Shown: positions 1 to 6,307 of the stretch, piece after piece
Position numbering within the stretch: position 1 is the first letter of the stretch
Layout: each line of letters opens with the position of its first letter
Origin: Thermoanaerobacterales bacterium
GTDB taxonomy: Bacteria > Bacillota > Thermosediminibacteria > Thermosediminibacterales > Tepidanaerobacteraceae
Direction of reading: 5' to 3'
NCBI GenBank assembly: GCA_012839145.1
Contig: DUNY01000251.1
Span: forward strand, 1-10,890
Length of the DNA: 10,890 nucleotides
Translations under genes and position numbers: made by a program
Notes under the pieces: generated by a model
What the model was told of the DNA's origin: nothing
Seen by the model: the letters and a program-made list of their open reading frames with translations, nothing else
Databases searched by the model: none

Positions 1-1
1 G

Positions 2-130
2 ATAGTTAAAGATTTAAAAGAAAAGAATCCTAATTTAAAAAATTATCGTCTGATGGATGTTGGCTTCACTCCTAACCCTAATAAAGACATTTCTCAGATG
101 AAATTGTATTTTATCAAAAAAAGCTGTTAA
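2..130 (+). CDS. 3' end of an unrecognised protein gene (partial)
   Basis: An open frame enters from the left edge and gives 42 residues before the TAA at 128-130. The tail contains YRLMDVGFTPNPNKD and ends LYFIKKSC. It is moderately basic, with no transmembrane segment or motif I can assign. The other two forward frames are closed early in this stretch, which supports this one. It lies on the same strand as the pilus operon and ends about 100 bases before pilB, so it could be an upstream operon member or an unrelated gene. The weak hairpin and T-run over its stop favour a separate transcript. Function unknown; no family call is made. Confidence 0.5.
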   Translation: MVKDLKEKNPNLKNYRLMDVGFTPNPNKDISQMKLYFIKKSC

Positions 131-145
131 AGGCTTTATTTTTTT
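120..145 (+). terminator. Weak terminator-like hairpin at the end of the upstream partial gene
   Basis: AAAGC (120-124) can pair with GCTTT (133-137) around an 8-base loop that contains the stop codon. After one mismatch, A-T pairing continues into a run of seven T at 139-145. The stem is short and AT-rich, so it may be leaky. It sits where a boundary between the upstream gene and the pil operon would be expected. Confidence 0.35.
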
Positions 146-229
146 ATCCTACTTTGTAAAATGAGGAAGGAATTTCAAAAAAGTTGTTGAATAGTAGAAT
201 TATATATCGCATGCGCAGGGAGTGTGCTT

Positions 230-1885
230 GTGTTGATAATGAAAAACCTGGAGCAATATTTATTAGACGAAAAATATATGACACGAACAGACCTGGAAAA
301 AGCTAAAGAGATACAAATTAAGAGTGATAAGAGATTGGATGAGGTAATCATAGAAGAAGGTTTCATTTCAGACAAAGAAATGACGGAAATATTAGCCCTC
401 AACATGGGATTAGCCCGTGTAAATATAAGCAAGTTGTACATTAGCCCTGAAGTAATAAAATTAGTGCCGGAATACTTAGCAAGAAAACATACAGCATTGC
501 CAATAAAAAAAGATGGTAATTCATTGATACTAGCACTAAGTGATCCATTTAATATTTTTGCCATTGATGATATTAAAATTGCTACAGGTCATGATGTACA
601 GGTTGTTATCGCTACGAAAAAGGAAATACAAAGAGCTATAGAAATGTATTATAAATCATATACCGATATAGTGATAAATGAAATGAATGATAAATATGAA
701 GATTTGGAAGAAGAAGCAGAAAGGGCTCCAGTAATAAATCTTGTTAACACCTTAATACACCAAGCAGTTAAAAAAAATGCCAGTGATATTCATATTGAAC
801 CTCAGGAAAAAAATGTTCGTATTAGATATAGGTTAGATGGTGAACTTGTCCAAATAATGCTTTTTAGTAAAGCATTACTGCAAGCGGTAATAACACGTAT
901 TAAAATAATGGCAGGTCTTGATATTACAAAAAAAAGGTCTCCGCAAGATGGAAGTTTTAAGCTTACAGTGGAAAACCACACAATAGATATTCGAGTATCG
1001 ACGATTCCCACAATTAACGGTGAAAAAGCCGTACTTAGAGTATTAAATCGAGACAGATTTTTGCTTAGTATAGATCAACTGGGGTTTAATAAAAAACAAA
1101 AGAACATTGTTTATAAGATGTTAGAATTGCCTTATGGTATGATATTGGTCTGCGGCCCTACTGGTAGCGGTAAAACCACTACTCTTTATTCGATGCTAAA
1201 CCATGTAAATAAACCCAACAAAAACATTGTTACACTTGAAGATCCAATCGAATATGCTCTTCCCGGTATTAATCAAATACAAATTAATACCAAAAGTGGG
1301 ATAACTTTTGCCAATGGGCTGCGAGCAATTTTGAGACAAGATCCTAATATTATAATGATAGGTGAAATAAGAGATAGAGAGACTGCTGATATTGCCATTA
1401 GAGCAGCCCTTACCGGCCATCTGGTCTTTTCTACGCTGCACACCAACAATGCATCAGGGGCAATTGCTCGTCTTCTAGATATGGGAATTGAATCCTACCT
1501 CTTAGCATCATGTCTTGTTGGAGTAATTTCACAAAGATTGGTTCGCAAGATTTGCCCCAAATGCAAAATAAAATATAAGGCAGCAGAAAATGATTGGGCT
1601 TATTTGGGATTTAAGGATTTGGAAACTACTCTTTTTAAAGGCAAAGGGTGTGATTGTTGCAATTATACTGGTTATAGTGGCCGTACTGTAATAGGCGAAA
1701 TGATTAAAATACATTCCATACATCGAGAATTAATTTCCAAGGGATCAACCTTGCAAGAAATAGATGAGGCCTCCCGTAATCTTGGTTATAAGCATATAAA
1801 AGATAATGGTATAGAGCTTGTTAAAAGTGGAATTACCACAGTCGAAGAAGTAATGAAGGTAATTTTTCAAGAAAGTATCGGTTAA
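230..1885 (+). CDS. pilB: Type IV pilus assembly ATPase PilB (GspE/PilB family)
   Basis: Cytoplasmic hexameric ATPase that powers pilus extension by turning under PilC. The N-terminal T2SSE_N/MshEN-like region covers about residues 6-130. The ATPase core shows Walker A GPTGSGKTT (from 309), Asp box TLEDPIEY (335-342), Walker B ending MIGEIRD (catalytic E379) and His box TGHLVFSTLHT (395-405). A zinc tetracysteine typical of PilB/GspE is formed by C442/C445 and C474/C477. About 551 residues is normal for the family. GTG at 230 is preferred because AGGGAG (217-222) lies 7 bases upstream. The in-frame GTG at 224 is one base from that SD, and ATG at 239 remains possible. PilC follows after 2 bases. 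The N-terminus has two degenerate c-di-GMP-binding-like motifs (see findings). With no PilT-type gene in the window, the extension-ATPase assignment rests on the long N-domain and the tetracysteine. Confidence 0.95.
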   Translation: MLIMKNLEQYLLDEKYMTRTDLEKAKEIQIKSDKRLDEVIIEEGFISDKEMTEILALNMGLARVNISKLYISPEVIKLVPEYLARKHTALPIKKDGNSLILALSDPFNIFAIDDIKIATGHDVQVVIATKKEIQRAIEMYYKSYTDIVINEMNDKYEDLEEEAERAPVINLVNTLIHQAVKKNASDIHIEPQEKNVRIRYRLDGELVQIMLFSKALLQAVITRIKIMAGLDITKKRSPQDGSFKLTVENHTIDIRVSTIPTINGEKAVLRVLNRDRFLLSIDQLGFNKKQKNIVYKMLELPYGMILVCGPTGSGKTTTLYSMLNHVNKPNKNIVTLEDPIEYALPGINQIQINTKSGITFANGLRAILRQDPNIIMIGEIRDRETADIAIRAALTGHLVFSTLHTNNASGAIARLLDMGIESYLLASCLVGVISQRLVRKICPKCKIKYKAAENDWAYLGFKDLETTLFKGKGCDCCNYTGYSGRTVIGEMIKIHSIHRELISKGSTLQEIDEASRNLGYKHIKDNGIELVKSGITTVEEVMKVIFQESIG

Positions 1886-1887
1886 GG

Positions 1888-3102
1888 ATGATGTTATTGG
1901 CCCTGTTTTATTATGAAGGAAAAAATTTTGAGGGTGAAAAAATTAGCGGTATATTTGAAGCTGAAAATAAATTTTCCGTTGCAAAAAAAATAAGGAACAA
2001 AGGCTTTATTCCGGTTAAAATTAAAAAAATAAAAACTAATAGCTTTTCGTATATAATTACCGTCTTCTTTAATAAAATCAATCCTATTGATTTGGCAGTC
2101 CTTTGTGAACAGTTTTCAGTGATGCTTAATGCAGGTGTGAACATTTTAGAAAGCCTTACTTCCATAGCTAAACAAACGCAGAATAGGAAGATACGCGATA
2201 CGTTAATTGATATAACCTGGCGTATAAAGTGCGGTTACACTCTGACAGAGGCATGCAGAAATCATCCTTATGCATTTTCCGAAGTTTTCATAAATATGGT
2301 TGAAGCTGGAGAACTTTCAGGAAATTTAGGTGATGTTTTTAAAGTATTATCAGTTTATTATTCTGATATTGCAAGACAGAATGAAAAAATAAAAAGTGCT
2401 ATGACATATCCGTGTATACTGGGTGTTACGTCTTTAATCGTAGTAAAATTTCTAACAACGAAAGTTTTGCCTGTCTATATAAACATGTTTTCTTCAGCTG
2501 GGGTTCAGCTGCCTAAGGCAACAAAAATGCTTATGTTCCTAAGTTCAAACATAGCAAAACTATTTATAGCAACTGTTATGGTGTTGTTTATATTACTGTC
2601 AATTATGCTTAAATACATGGAATCAGATGAAATAGTATACCAGATTGATCGTTTAAAGCTTTCAATTCCTTTTCTAGGTATATTAACTAAAAAAACTGCC
2701 TCATCCAAAGTTGCTCGTGTTCTATATATCTTAGTTTCCAGTGGTATTCCCCTCTTAAAAGCTTTGGAAGTTGCCGGTAACACTGTAAAAAATCGAGTTA
2801 TAAAAAAAGAAATTTTAAACATGCGAATTGGCCTAAAACGAGGCAAAAACCTATCCGAACTTATGACCGGAAAAATATTTCCTCCCATGATGGTTAAGCT
2901 AATAGCTATTGGCGAAGAATCGGGAGCCTTAGAAGAAATGTTTGGAAAAGCCGCATCCTTTTGCGAGAATGAAGTGAACTTTCTTCAAGAAAGATGGATT
3001 GCACTGATTGAACCAGTAATTATAATAATGTTAACCATTATAATATCCTTCATTGTTATATCTATATTGATGCCTATGTTTGAAATTTACAACCTATTTT
3101 GA
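1888..3102 (+). CDS. pilC: Type IV pilus inner-membrane platform protein PilC (GspF family)
   Basis: Polytopic platform protein linking the PilB motor to pilin polymerisation. It has two T2SSF repeats, about residues 67-188 and 272-394. Each carries the family's Gly-Glu-x-Ser-Gly signature, seen as EAGELSGNL (139-147) and IGEESGALEEM (341-351). Three hydrophobic membrane segments lie near 173-195, 222-242 and 373-397. About 404 residues matches the usual length. The coordinate given is the first ATG, 2 bases after the pilB stop, where translational coupling is likely. The in-frame TTG at 1897 may be the true start: it has an AAGGATG SD-like site about 7 bases upstream and yields MALFYYEGKN, close to the usual PilC N-terminus. 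The TGA stop at 3100-3102 runs directly into the SD region of the next gene. Confidence 0.93.
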   Translation: MMLLALFYYEGKNFEGEKISGIFEAENKFSVAKKIRNKGFIPVKIKKIKTNSFSYIITVFFNKINPIDLAVLCEQFSVMLNAGVNILESLTSIAKQTQNRKIRDTLIDITWRIKCGYTLTEACRNHPYAFSEVFINMVEAGELSGNLGDVFKVLSVYYSDIARQNEKIKSAMTYPCILGVTSLIVVKFLTTKVLPVYINMFSSAGVQLPKATKMLMFLSSNIAKLFIATVMVLFILLSIMLKYMESDEIVYQIDRLKLSIPFLGILTKKTASSKVARVLYILVSSGIPLLKALEVAGNTVKNRVIKKEILNMRIGLKRGKNLSELMTGKIFPPMMVKLIAIGEESGALEEMFGKAASFCENEVNFLQERWIALIEPVIIIMLTIIISFIVISILMPMFEIYNLF

Positions 3103-3104
3103 CT

Positions 3105-3110
3105 AGGAGG
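3105..3110 (+). promoter_or_regulatory. Perfect AGGAGG Shine-Dalgarno site without a well-placed start codon
   Basis: AGGAGG lies three bases after the pilC stop. No ATG, GTG or TTG follows at the normal 5-10 base spacing in any frame. The first ATG (3135) is 24 bases away, and the in-frame codon at 9-base spacing is ATA (3120). The site almost certainly serves the FimT-like gene, but the exact initiation codon is uncertain. Confidence 0.6.
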
Positions 3111-3134
3111 AAAAAACCGATACAAAGCGTTAAA

Positions 3135-3611
3135 ATGAATATTAAATTAAAAATTCACAGGCAAGAAAAGACCTACAATGGCTATACTCTAATTGAGGTA
3201 GTAATGGTAATATCACTATTAGGTCTATTATCTACAATGGTTATACCTAATTTTAAAAACACCTTGGCAAAATATAAGCTAGAAGTTGCAGCTAAGGAAC
3301 TTGCCCAAAATATCCGATTAGCTCAACAAAAAACCATAGCTGAAGGTATCTCATACAAAATTGTGTTTAATTTAGATCGAGGGGATAATTATCAAATCCT
3401 TTGCGGTCGACGTGGTAAGTTGATAAACTTACCTTCTGGAGTATTTTTTGATTGGACAACTTATGCCGATGTTGATAAAACACTTGTTTTTAATCCCACA
3501 GGTGCCCCCAACCGTGGAGGAACCATTGCTATAAAAAGCGGTAAAAACACACTTTATGTGATTGTTTCAGTTGCTACCGGGAGGGTGAGGATTGGAAAAG
3601 CACCTCCATAG
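3135..3611 (+). CDS. GspH/FimT-like minor prepilin
   Basis: Pilin-like protein with a class III (type IV prepilin) signal. A short basic leader ends in G16, followed by YTLIEVVMVISLLGLL, with the conserved Glu at mature position +5. Cleavage and N-methylation by a prepilin peptidase (not in this window) are expected after G16. The hydrophobic helix (about 17-38) precedes a region, AAKELAQNIRLAQQKTIAEG, characteristic of FimT/GspH proteins. The beta-rich C-terminal half ends with TGRVRIGKAPP. The protein is 158 residues from ATG 3135, in the usual range. An in-frame TTG at 3099 would overlap the pilC stop but has no SD upstream, and ATA 3120 is the codon best spaced from AGGAGG. It is first of three minor prepilins in H-I-J order and probably forms part of a tip or priming complex. 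Confidence 0.87.
   Translation: MNIKLKIHRQEKTYNGYTLIEVVMVISLLGLLSTMVIPNFKNTLAKYKLEVAAKELAQNIRLAQQKTIAEGISYKIVFNLDRGDNYQILCGRRGKLINLPSGVFFDWTTYADVDKTLVFNPTGAPNRGGTIAIKSGKNTLYVIVSVATGRVRIGKAPP
3580..3607 (+). promoter_or_regulatory. Predicted hairpin hiding the Shine-Dalgarno of the GspI/PilV-like gene
   Basis: GGAGGGTG (3580-3587) can pair with CACCTCC (3601-3607) in seven base pairs with one bulged G. This buries the GAGGG SD and places the TTG start (3592) in the 13-base loop. The 3' arm is the last coding part of the FimT-like gene, and its stop codon (3609-3611) lies just beyond. A ribosome finishing that gene would melt the stem, so this looks like a translational-coupling device. The pairing is read by eye; no folding energy was computed. 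Confidence 0.5.
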
Positions 3612-3981
3612 TATGGAGATATTATTGTTTGATAAAGGGTTCATTTTAATTGAAATCATTATTGCTGTAACAATATTAGCCTTAATCACAGTTCCTGTAG
3701 GCACTCTTTTATCTCAAAGTGTATATTCAAATATAAAAAGTAGAGAAATGATGGTTGCTTTAGCATTAGCCCAAGAGAAAATAGAGGAAATGAAATCCCT
3801 TTCTTTTAGTGAAATAAAGGCAAATGTCGGAGAGCAGCATGAAGCTGTAAAATCTCACGATTATAACTTTCAACGTAGTGTGAAGATACAAATAGAGTAC
3901 ACAAATCTTTTAAAAATTACCGTCAATGTGCAAGGGGATAACGGAGTGGTAAACATTGCGACATTCAGGGGGCAATACTAA
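3592..3981 (+). CDS. GspI/PilV-like minor prepilin
   Basis: Prepilin-like protein of 129 residues. A 16-residue leader ends DKG, followed by FILIEIIIAVTILALI, giving the class III signal with Glu at mature position +5. The phrase AQEKIEEMKSLSF after the helix is typical of GspI/PilV-type pseudopilins (alpha helix running into xxKxExMK). The start is TTG 3592, with GAGGG (3581-3585) six bases upstream. It overlaps the previous gene by 20 bases, and the SD may be masked by a hairpin. ATG 3613 directly after the upstream stop is a weaker alternative without an SD; it would leave a 9-residue leader. The gene is followed, with a 26-base overlap, by a GspJ-like gene. It is likely part of a minor-pilin tip complex, and the exact subfamily is inferred from position and helix features. 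Confidence 0.85.
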   Translation: MEKHLHSMEILLFDKGFILIEIIIAVTILALITVPVGTLLSQSVYSNIKSREMMVALALAQEKIEEMKSLSFSEIKANVGEQHEAVKSHDYNFQRSVKIQIEYTNLLKITVNVQGDNGVVNIATFRGQY

Positions 3982-4426
3982 TAATATAAAAGGATTTACA
4001 CTGATAGAATTGATTCTTTCATTAGCACTATTAAGCTTGGTTTTGACTACAGTCTTCAGTCTATACACTGCCGGGCAAAAGGCTTATGAGCGTGAGAATG
4101 ACAGGCTTTTCGTACAGCAGAATGCAAGACAGGCTTTCCTATGGCTGTCCACATCAGTTAAACAGGCCAAAAGTGTTGAGATAATATCAGAAAAAGAAAT
4201 TAAAACAATTACCGGTAATAAAGAGGTGGTTATATACTATCTTGAAAATGGAATGCTCTATAGAAAAAAAAACACAGGAATAAATCCGATAGCTGAGTTA
4301 AGTCAGTTAAAATTTATCCAACCAAAAGGTAAAAATTATATAGAGATATTTTTGTCAACAGAGACAGAGAGTGGAAATATAGTAATAAGGACAAAAGCAG
4401 CACCTTTTGGCTCCTGGATAGATTAG
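3956..4426 (+). CDS. GspJ/PilW-like minor prepilin
   Basis: 156-residue prepilin-like protein. Leader MRHSGGNTNNIKG is followed by FTLIELILSLALLSLVL, with Glu at mature position +5. Downstream, QQNARQAFLWLSTSVKQAK resembles the helix following the transmembrane part in GspJ/PilW proteins, which usually read QxxxRxAxxxLxxDIRxA. A beta-rich C-terminal domain follows. The start is TTG 3956, with GGAG (3943-3946) nine bases upstream. There is no ATG before the signal sequence. The frame overlaps the preceding prepilin by 26 bases, implying coupled translation. The protein probably assembles with the GspH- and GspI-like proteins at the pilus tip. No GspK-like gene follows; a ComFB gene does. Confidence 0.85.
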   Translation: MRHSGGNTNNIKGFTLIELILSLALLSLVLTTVFSLYTAGQKAYERENDRLFVQQNARQAFLWLSTSVKQAKSVEIISEKEIKTITGNKEVVIYYLENGMLYRKKNTGINPIAELSQLKFIQPKGKNYIEIFLSTETESGNIVIRTKAAPFGSWID

Positions 4427-4459
4427 AAAGTATATTGTTTAGTAAATATATCTTTTTTT
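4427..4459 (+). terminator. Terminator-like hairpin inside the pil operon, before comFB
   Basis: AAAGTATATT (4427-4436) pairs with AATATA-T-CTTT (4445-4455) around an 8-base loop, ten base pairs with one bulged T. It begins directly after the GspJ-like stop codon and runs into consecutive T to 4459. The stem is AT-rich, so it may only partly terminate, lowering expression of comFB-pilMNO relative to pilBC and the prepilins. It may also be fortuitous. Confidence 0.35.
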
Positions 4460-4478
4460 ATGACAAGGGGAATAAAAA

Positions 4479-4754
4479 ATGAAAGATAATAAATTAAAGC
4501 TTAAAAACTATATGGAAGATGTGGTAGCTCTATTAATTGATGAACTCATAAAAGATAGGGATATGTGCAAGTGTGAACACTGCCGTTTGGATATAATGGC
4601 CATAGCCCTAAACAGACTAGTTCCCAAATACATTGTAACAAGAGAAGGAGAAGTATATGCAAAGACTGATCTTCTGAGCAGACAATACCGTACAGATGTT
4701 ATCATCCAATTGCTTAATGCAATAGATATTGTTTCAAAAAAGCCACATCACTAG
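4479..4754 (+). CDS. comFB: ComFB-domain protein (probable cyclic-dinucleotide-responsive regulator)
   Basis: Small 91-residue protein that I recognise as a late-competence ComFB family member. It has an N-terminal helix (about 9-27), then a cysteine cluster CKCEHC (C30, C32, C35), then DIMAIALNRLVPKYIVT and GEVYAK, which match the family's DxxALALNxLPPxYxVTxxGExYxK pattern. The cysteines suggest bound zinc. No membrane segment or DNA-binding helix-turn-helix is seen. ComFB proteins have been reported as cyclic-dinucleotide receptors, notably in cyanobacteria, where they influence pilus-dependent competence; transfer to this protein is inference. The SD AAGGGG (4465-4470) sits 8 bases before ATG 4479. 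It lies between the prepilins and pilM, 17 bases before pilM, so it is co-transcribed with pilMNO and may tune pilus assembly. The symbol names the family only. Confidence 0.85.
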   Translation: MKDNKLKLKNYMEDVVALLIDELIKDRDMCKCEHCRLDIMAIALNRLVPKYIVTREGEVYAKTDLLSRQYRTDVIIQLLNAIDIVSKKPHH

Positions 4755-4771
4755 TCATCGCGAGGTGAAAA

Positions 4772-5746
4772 ATGCTATTCAGAGCATCATACTTGGGGAT
4801 TGATTTGGGAGCAGAGAAAATTAATGCTGCACAGTTGGTTAACAAAGGAAATAATAAAATAATAAAAAGTCTGTACCAAATGGAAAATCCAATAGGGGAT
4901 ACAGTATTTAGCAAGCCTAAAGAAAAAGCTGCTATCAGACAATGTTTGGCAAAAATAAACAAAAAATTTCCCTCTAACAACGTGGTTATTGGAATTTCCA
5001 GTAAGCTTGCAATGTTTAGGCATGTTACTTTGCCTTTGTTAAACAAAAAGGAGTTAAAAGAGGCTATATTTTGGGAAATGCAAGAGTTTTCCACAGTATT
5101 GAACAGCGATTATATAAGTGACTATGAACTGTTAGAAAAACAAAAAGACACCTATCGCGTTTTGCTGGTAGCAGTGCCTAAAGATATAATTTTAGATTAC
5201 ATAGAAGTTGCAGGTGATGCGGGATTTTTTTTGAAAGCATTGGATGTGTATCCTCTCGCCAACGCCCGTGTATTAAGAGCCCAAAAAAAAACTGATGTAA
5301 CCGCCATAATAGATTTGAGTTCATGCAACAGGGAAGTGACTATCGTTGATGATGGTAAAATAGTTTTTAATAGAAATCTTAACATTAGTTATAACAGCAC
5401 AACTAGCAAAGAAATATTCAACATGATATCAACTAACACAAATCTGACGGATCATACCGCAAGCGGACTTGGTTTTCTTTCTCCGCCTTATAAAAATCTT
5501 ATTCTTGAAATTTCTAGGACCTTTAATTTCTATACTTTACAAAGCAAAAGTCGTCAAATTGATGAAATTGTTTTAATAGGCCAAGGCAGTGAATTACAGC
5601 ATTGCAAAGATGTTTTAAAAAGAATTTTTAATACTAAAGTTTATACCGGCAAGGAATTTAAATATGATTTCATAAGCAAAAACCTTGTAATTGATGGCAA
5701 TCATCTGGATTTTTTCAGCGCAATTGGTTTTGCTTTAAGAGGTTAG
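4772..5746 (+). CDS. pilM: Type IV pilus assembly protein PilM (actin-like)
   Basis: Cytoplasmic actin/FtsA-like protein that binds the PilN N-terminus and links the alignment complex to the motor. The phosphate-1 region reads YLGIDLGAEKINAAQL (7-22). EAIFWEMQEF (97-106) corresponds to the family's conserved WExxxxxP-type helix. A degenerate phosphate-2 region follows at D181 (IIDLSSCNREVTIVDDGK), and the C-terminal VLIGQGSEL (267-275) is the adenosine-motif equivalent. At 324 residues it is shorter than many PilM proteins, and the stretch between about 205 and 245 looks reduced. Its SD GAGGTG (4762-4767) is four bases from ATG 4772. pilN follows after 4 bases. Identification rests on fold motifs plus perfect operon position; nucleotide binding may be weakened. 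Confidence 0.9.
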   Translation: MLFRASYLGIDLGAEKINAAQLVNKGNNKIIKSLYQMENPIGDTVFSKPKEKAAIRQCLAKINKKFPSNNVVIGISSKLAMFRHVTLPLLNKKELKEAIFWEMQEFSTVLNSDYISDYELLEKQKDTYRVLLVAVPKDIILDYIEVAGDAGFFLKALDVYPLANARVLRAQKKTDVTAIIDLSSCNREVTIVDDGKIVFNRNLNISYNSTTSKEIFNMISTNTNLTDHTASGLGFLSPPYKNLILEISRTFNFYTLQSKSRQIDEIVLIGQGSELQHCKDVLKRIFNTKVYTGKEFKYDFISKNLVIDGNHLDFFSAIGFALRG

Positions 5747-5750
5747 GAAT

Positions 5751-6305
5751 ATGCACAAATTAAATCTTCTTCCCACGGAAGTATTGCTTAATCAATCAAA
5801 GAAGAAACGTCGTTTGCTTTTTATTTTTATAATAAGCTTTTTGGTTGTTTTATTAATATTTTCTATTGTATTTATTAAACATTGGAAAATTTGCTTTGAA
5901 AGAGAAATACATCAAGCCTACCAAGACATAAATGATATGAAGGTAAATATGCAAAATCAAAATAATCATGAGCAAATATTAAAGGATTATCGAAAAAGAC
6001 AAAACATCCACAAGAACTTGACGAAAAACGCAATTAATTATTCTAAAATTCTAGATCAAATTTTATTGTTAACACCGAAAGAAATTATCGTAACATCTTT
6101 AAGAATAAATGCATCTAATAATTTGATAATTGCAGGTCATGCTTCAAGCAACGGATATGTGGCTCAGTTTATGAAAGAATTACAAACCTTGGATAATATC
6201 AATGATGTTTCCCTGGGGTTTACTCATCAATATATAGAGGCCGTAGACGGAAACAGTTCTGGCTACAATTTTGAAATAGTAATAGGTTTAACAAAGGACC
6301 GATAA
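5751..6305 (+). CDS. pilN: Type IV pilus assembly protein PilN
   Basis: Bitopic inner-membrane protein of the PilM-N-O alignment complex. The cytoplasmic N-terminus carries KLNLLP (residues 3-8), the conserved (I/L)NLLP motif that docks into PilM. A basic stretch KKKRR precedes one transmembrane helix (about 22-44). A coiled-coil-prone region (about 48-90) follows, then a ferredoxin-like C-terminal domain containing DQILLLTPKEIIVTSL and the strand region NNLIIAGHASS. At 184 residues it fits the usual size. SD AAGAGG (5737-5742) lies 8 bases before the ATG, which is 4 bases after the pilM stop. pilO begins 2 bases downstream. Confidence 0.92.
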   Translation: MHKLNLLPTEVLLNQSKKKRRLLFIFIISFLVVLLIFSIVFIKHWKICFEREIHQAYQDINDMKVNMQNQNNHEQILKDYRKRQNIHKNLTKNAINYSKILDQILLLTPKEIIVTSLRINASNNLIIAGHASSNGYVAQFMKELQTLDNINDVSLGFTHQYIEAVDGNSSGYNFEIVIGLTKDR

Positions 6306-6307
6306 TA

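Noticed and set aside
208-215. CGCATGCG palindrome just before the pilB SD
   Set aside because: Eight bases with no loop and no second copy seen; may be chance. No regulator site can be named.
131-229. Promoter or c-di-GMP riboswitch ahead of pilB
   Set aside because: Known pilus genes in clostridia can be riboswitch-controlled, so I looked, but the 99 bases show no GEMM-like conserved core and no -35/-10 pair with proper spacing.
224-229. GTG 224 as the pilB start
   Set aside because: Only one base from the AGGGAG SD; GTG 230 has a seven-base spacer and agrees with family N-termini.
175-564. 129-codon minus-strand open frame over the start of pilB
   Set aside because: Antisense shadow of a clearly conserved gene, low-complexity hydrophobic product, no SD and no family resemblance.
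2505-2888. 127-codon minus-strand open frame inside pilC
   Set aside because: Complement of conserved PilC coding sequence; no independent evidence for expression.
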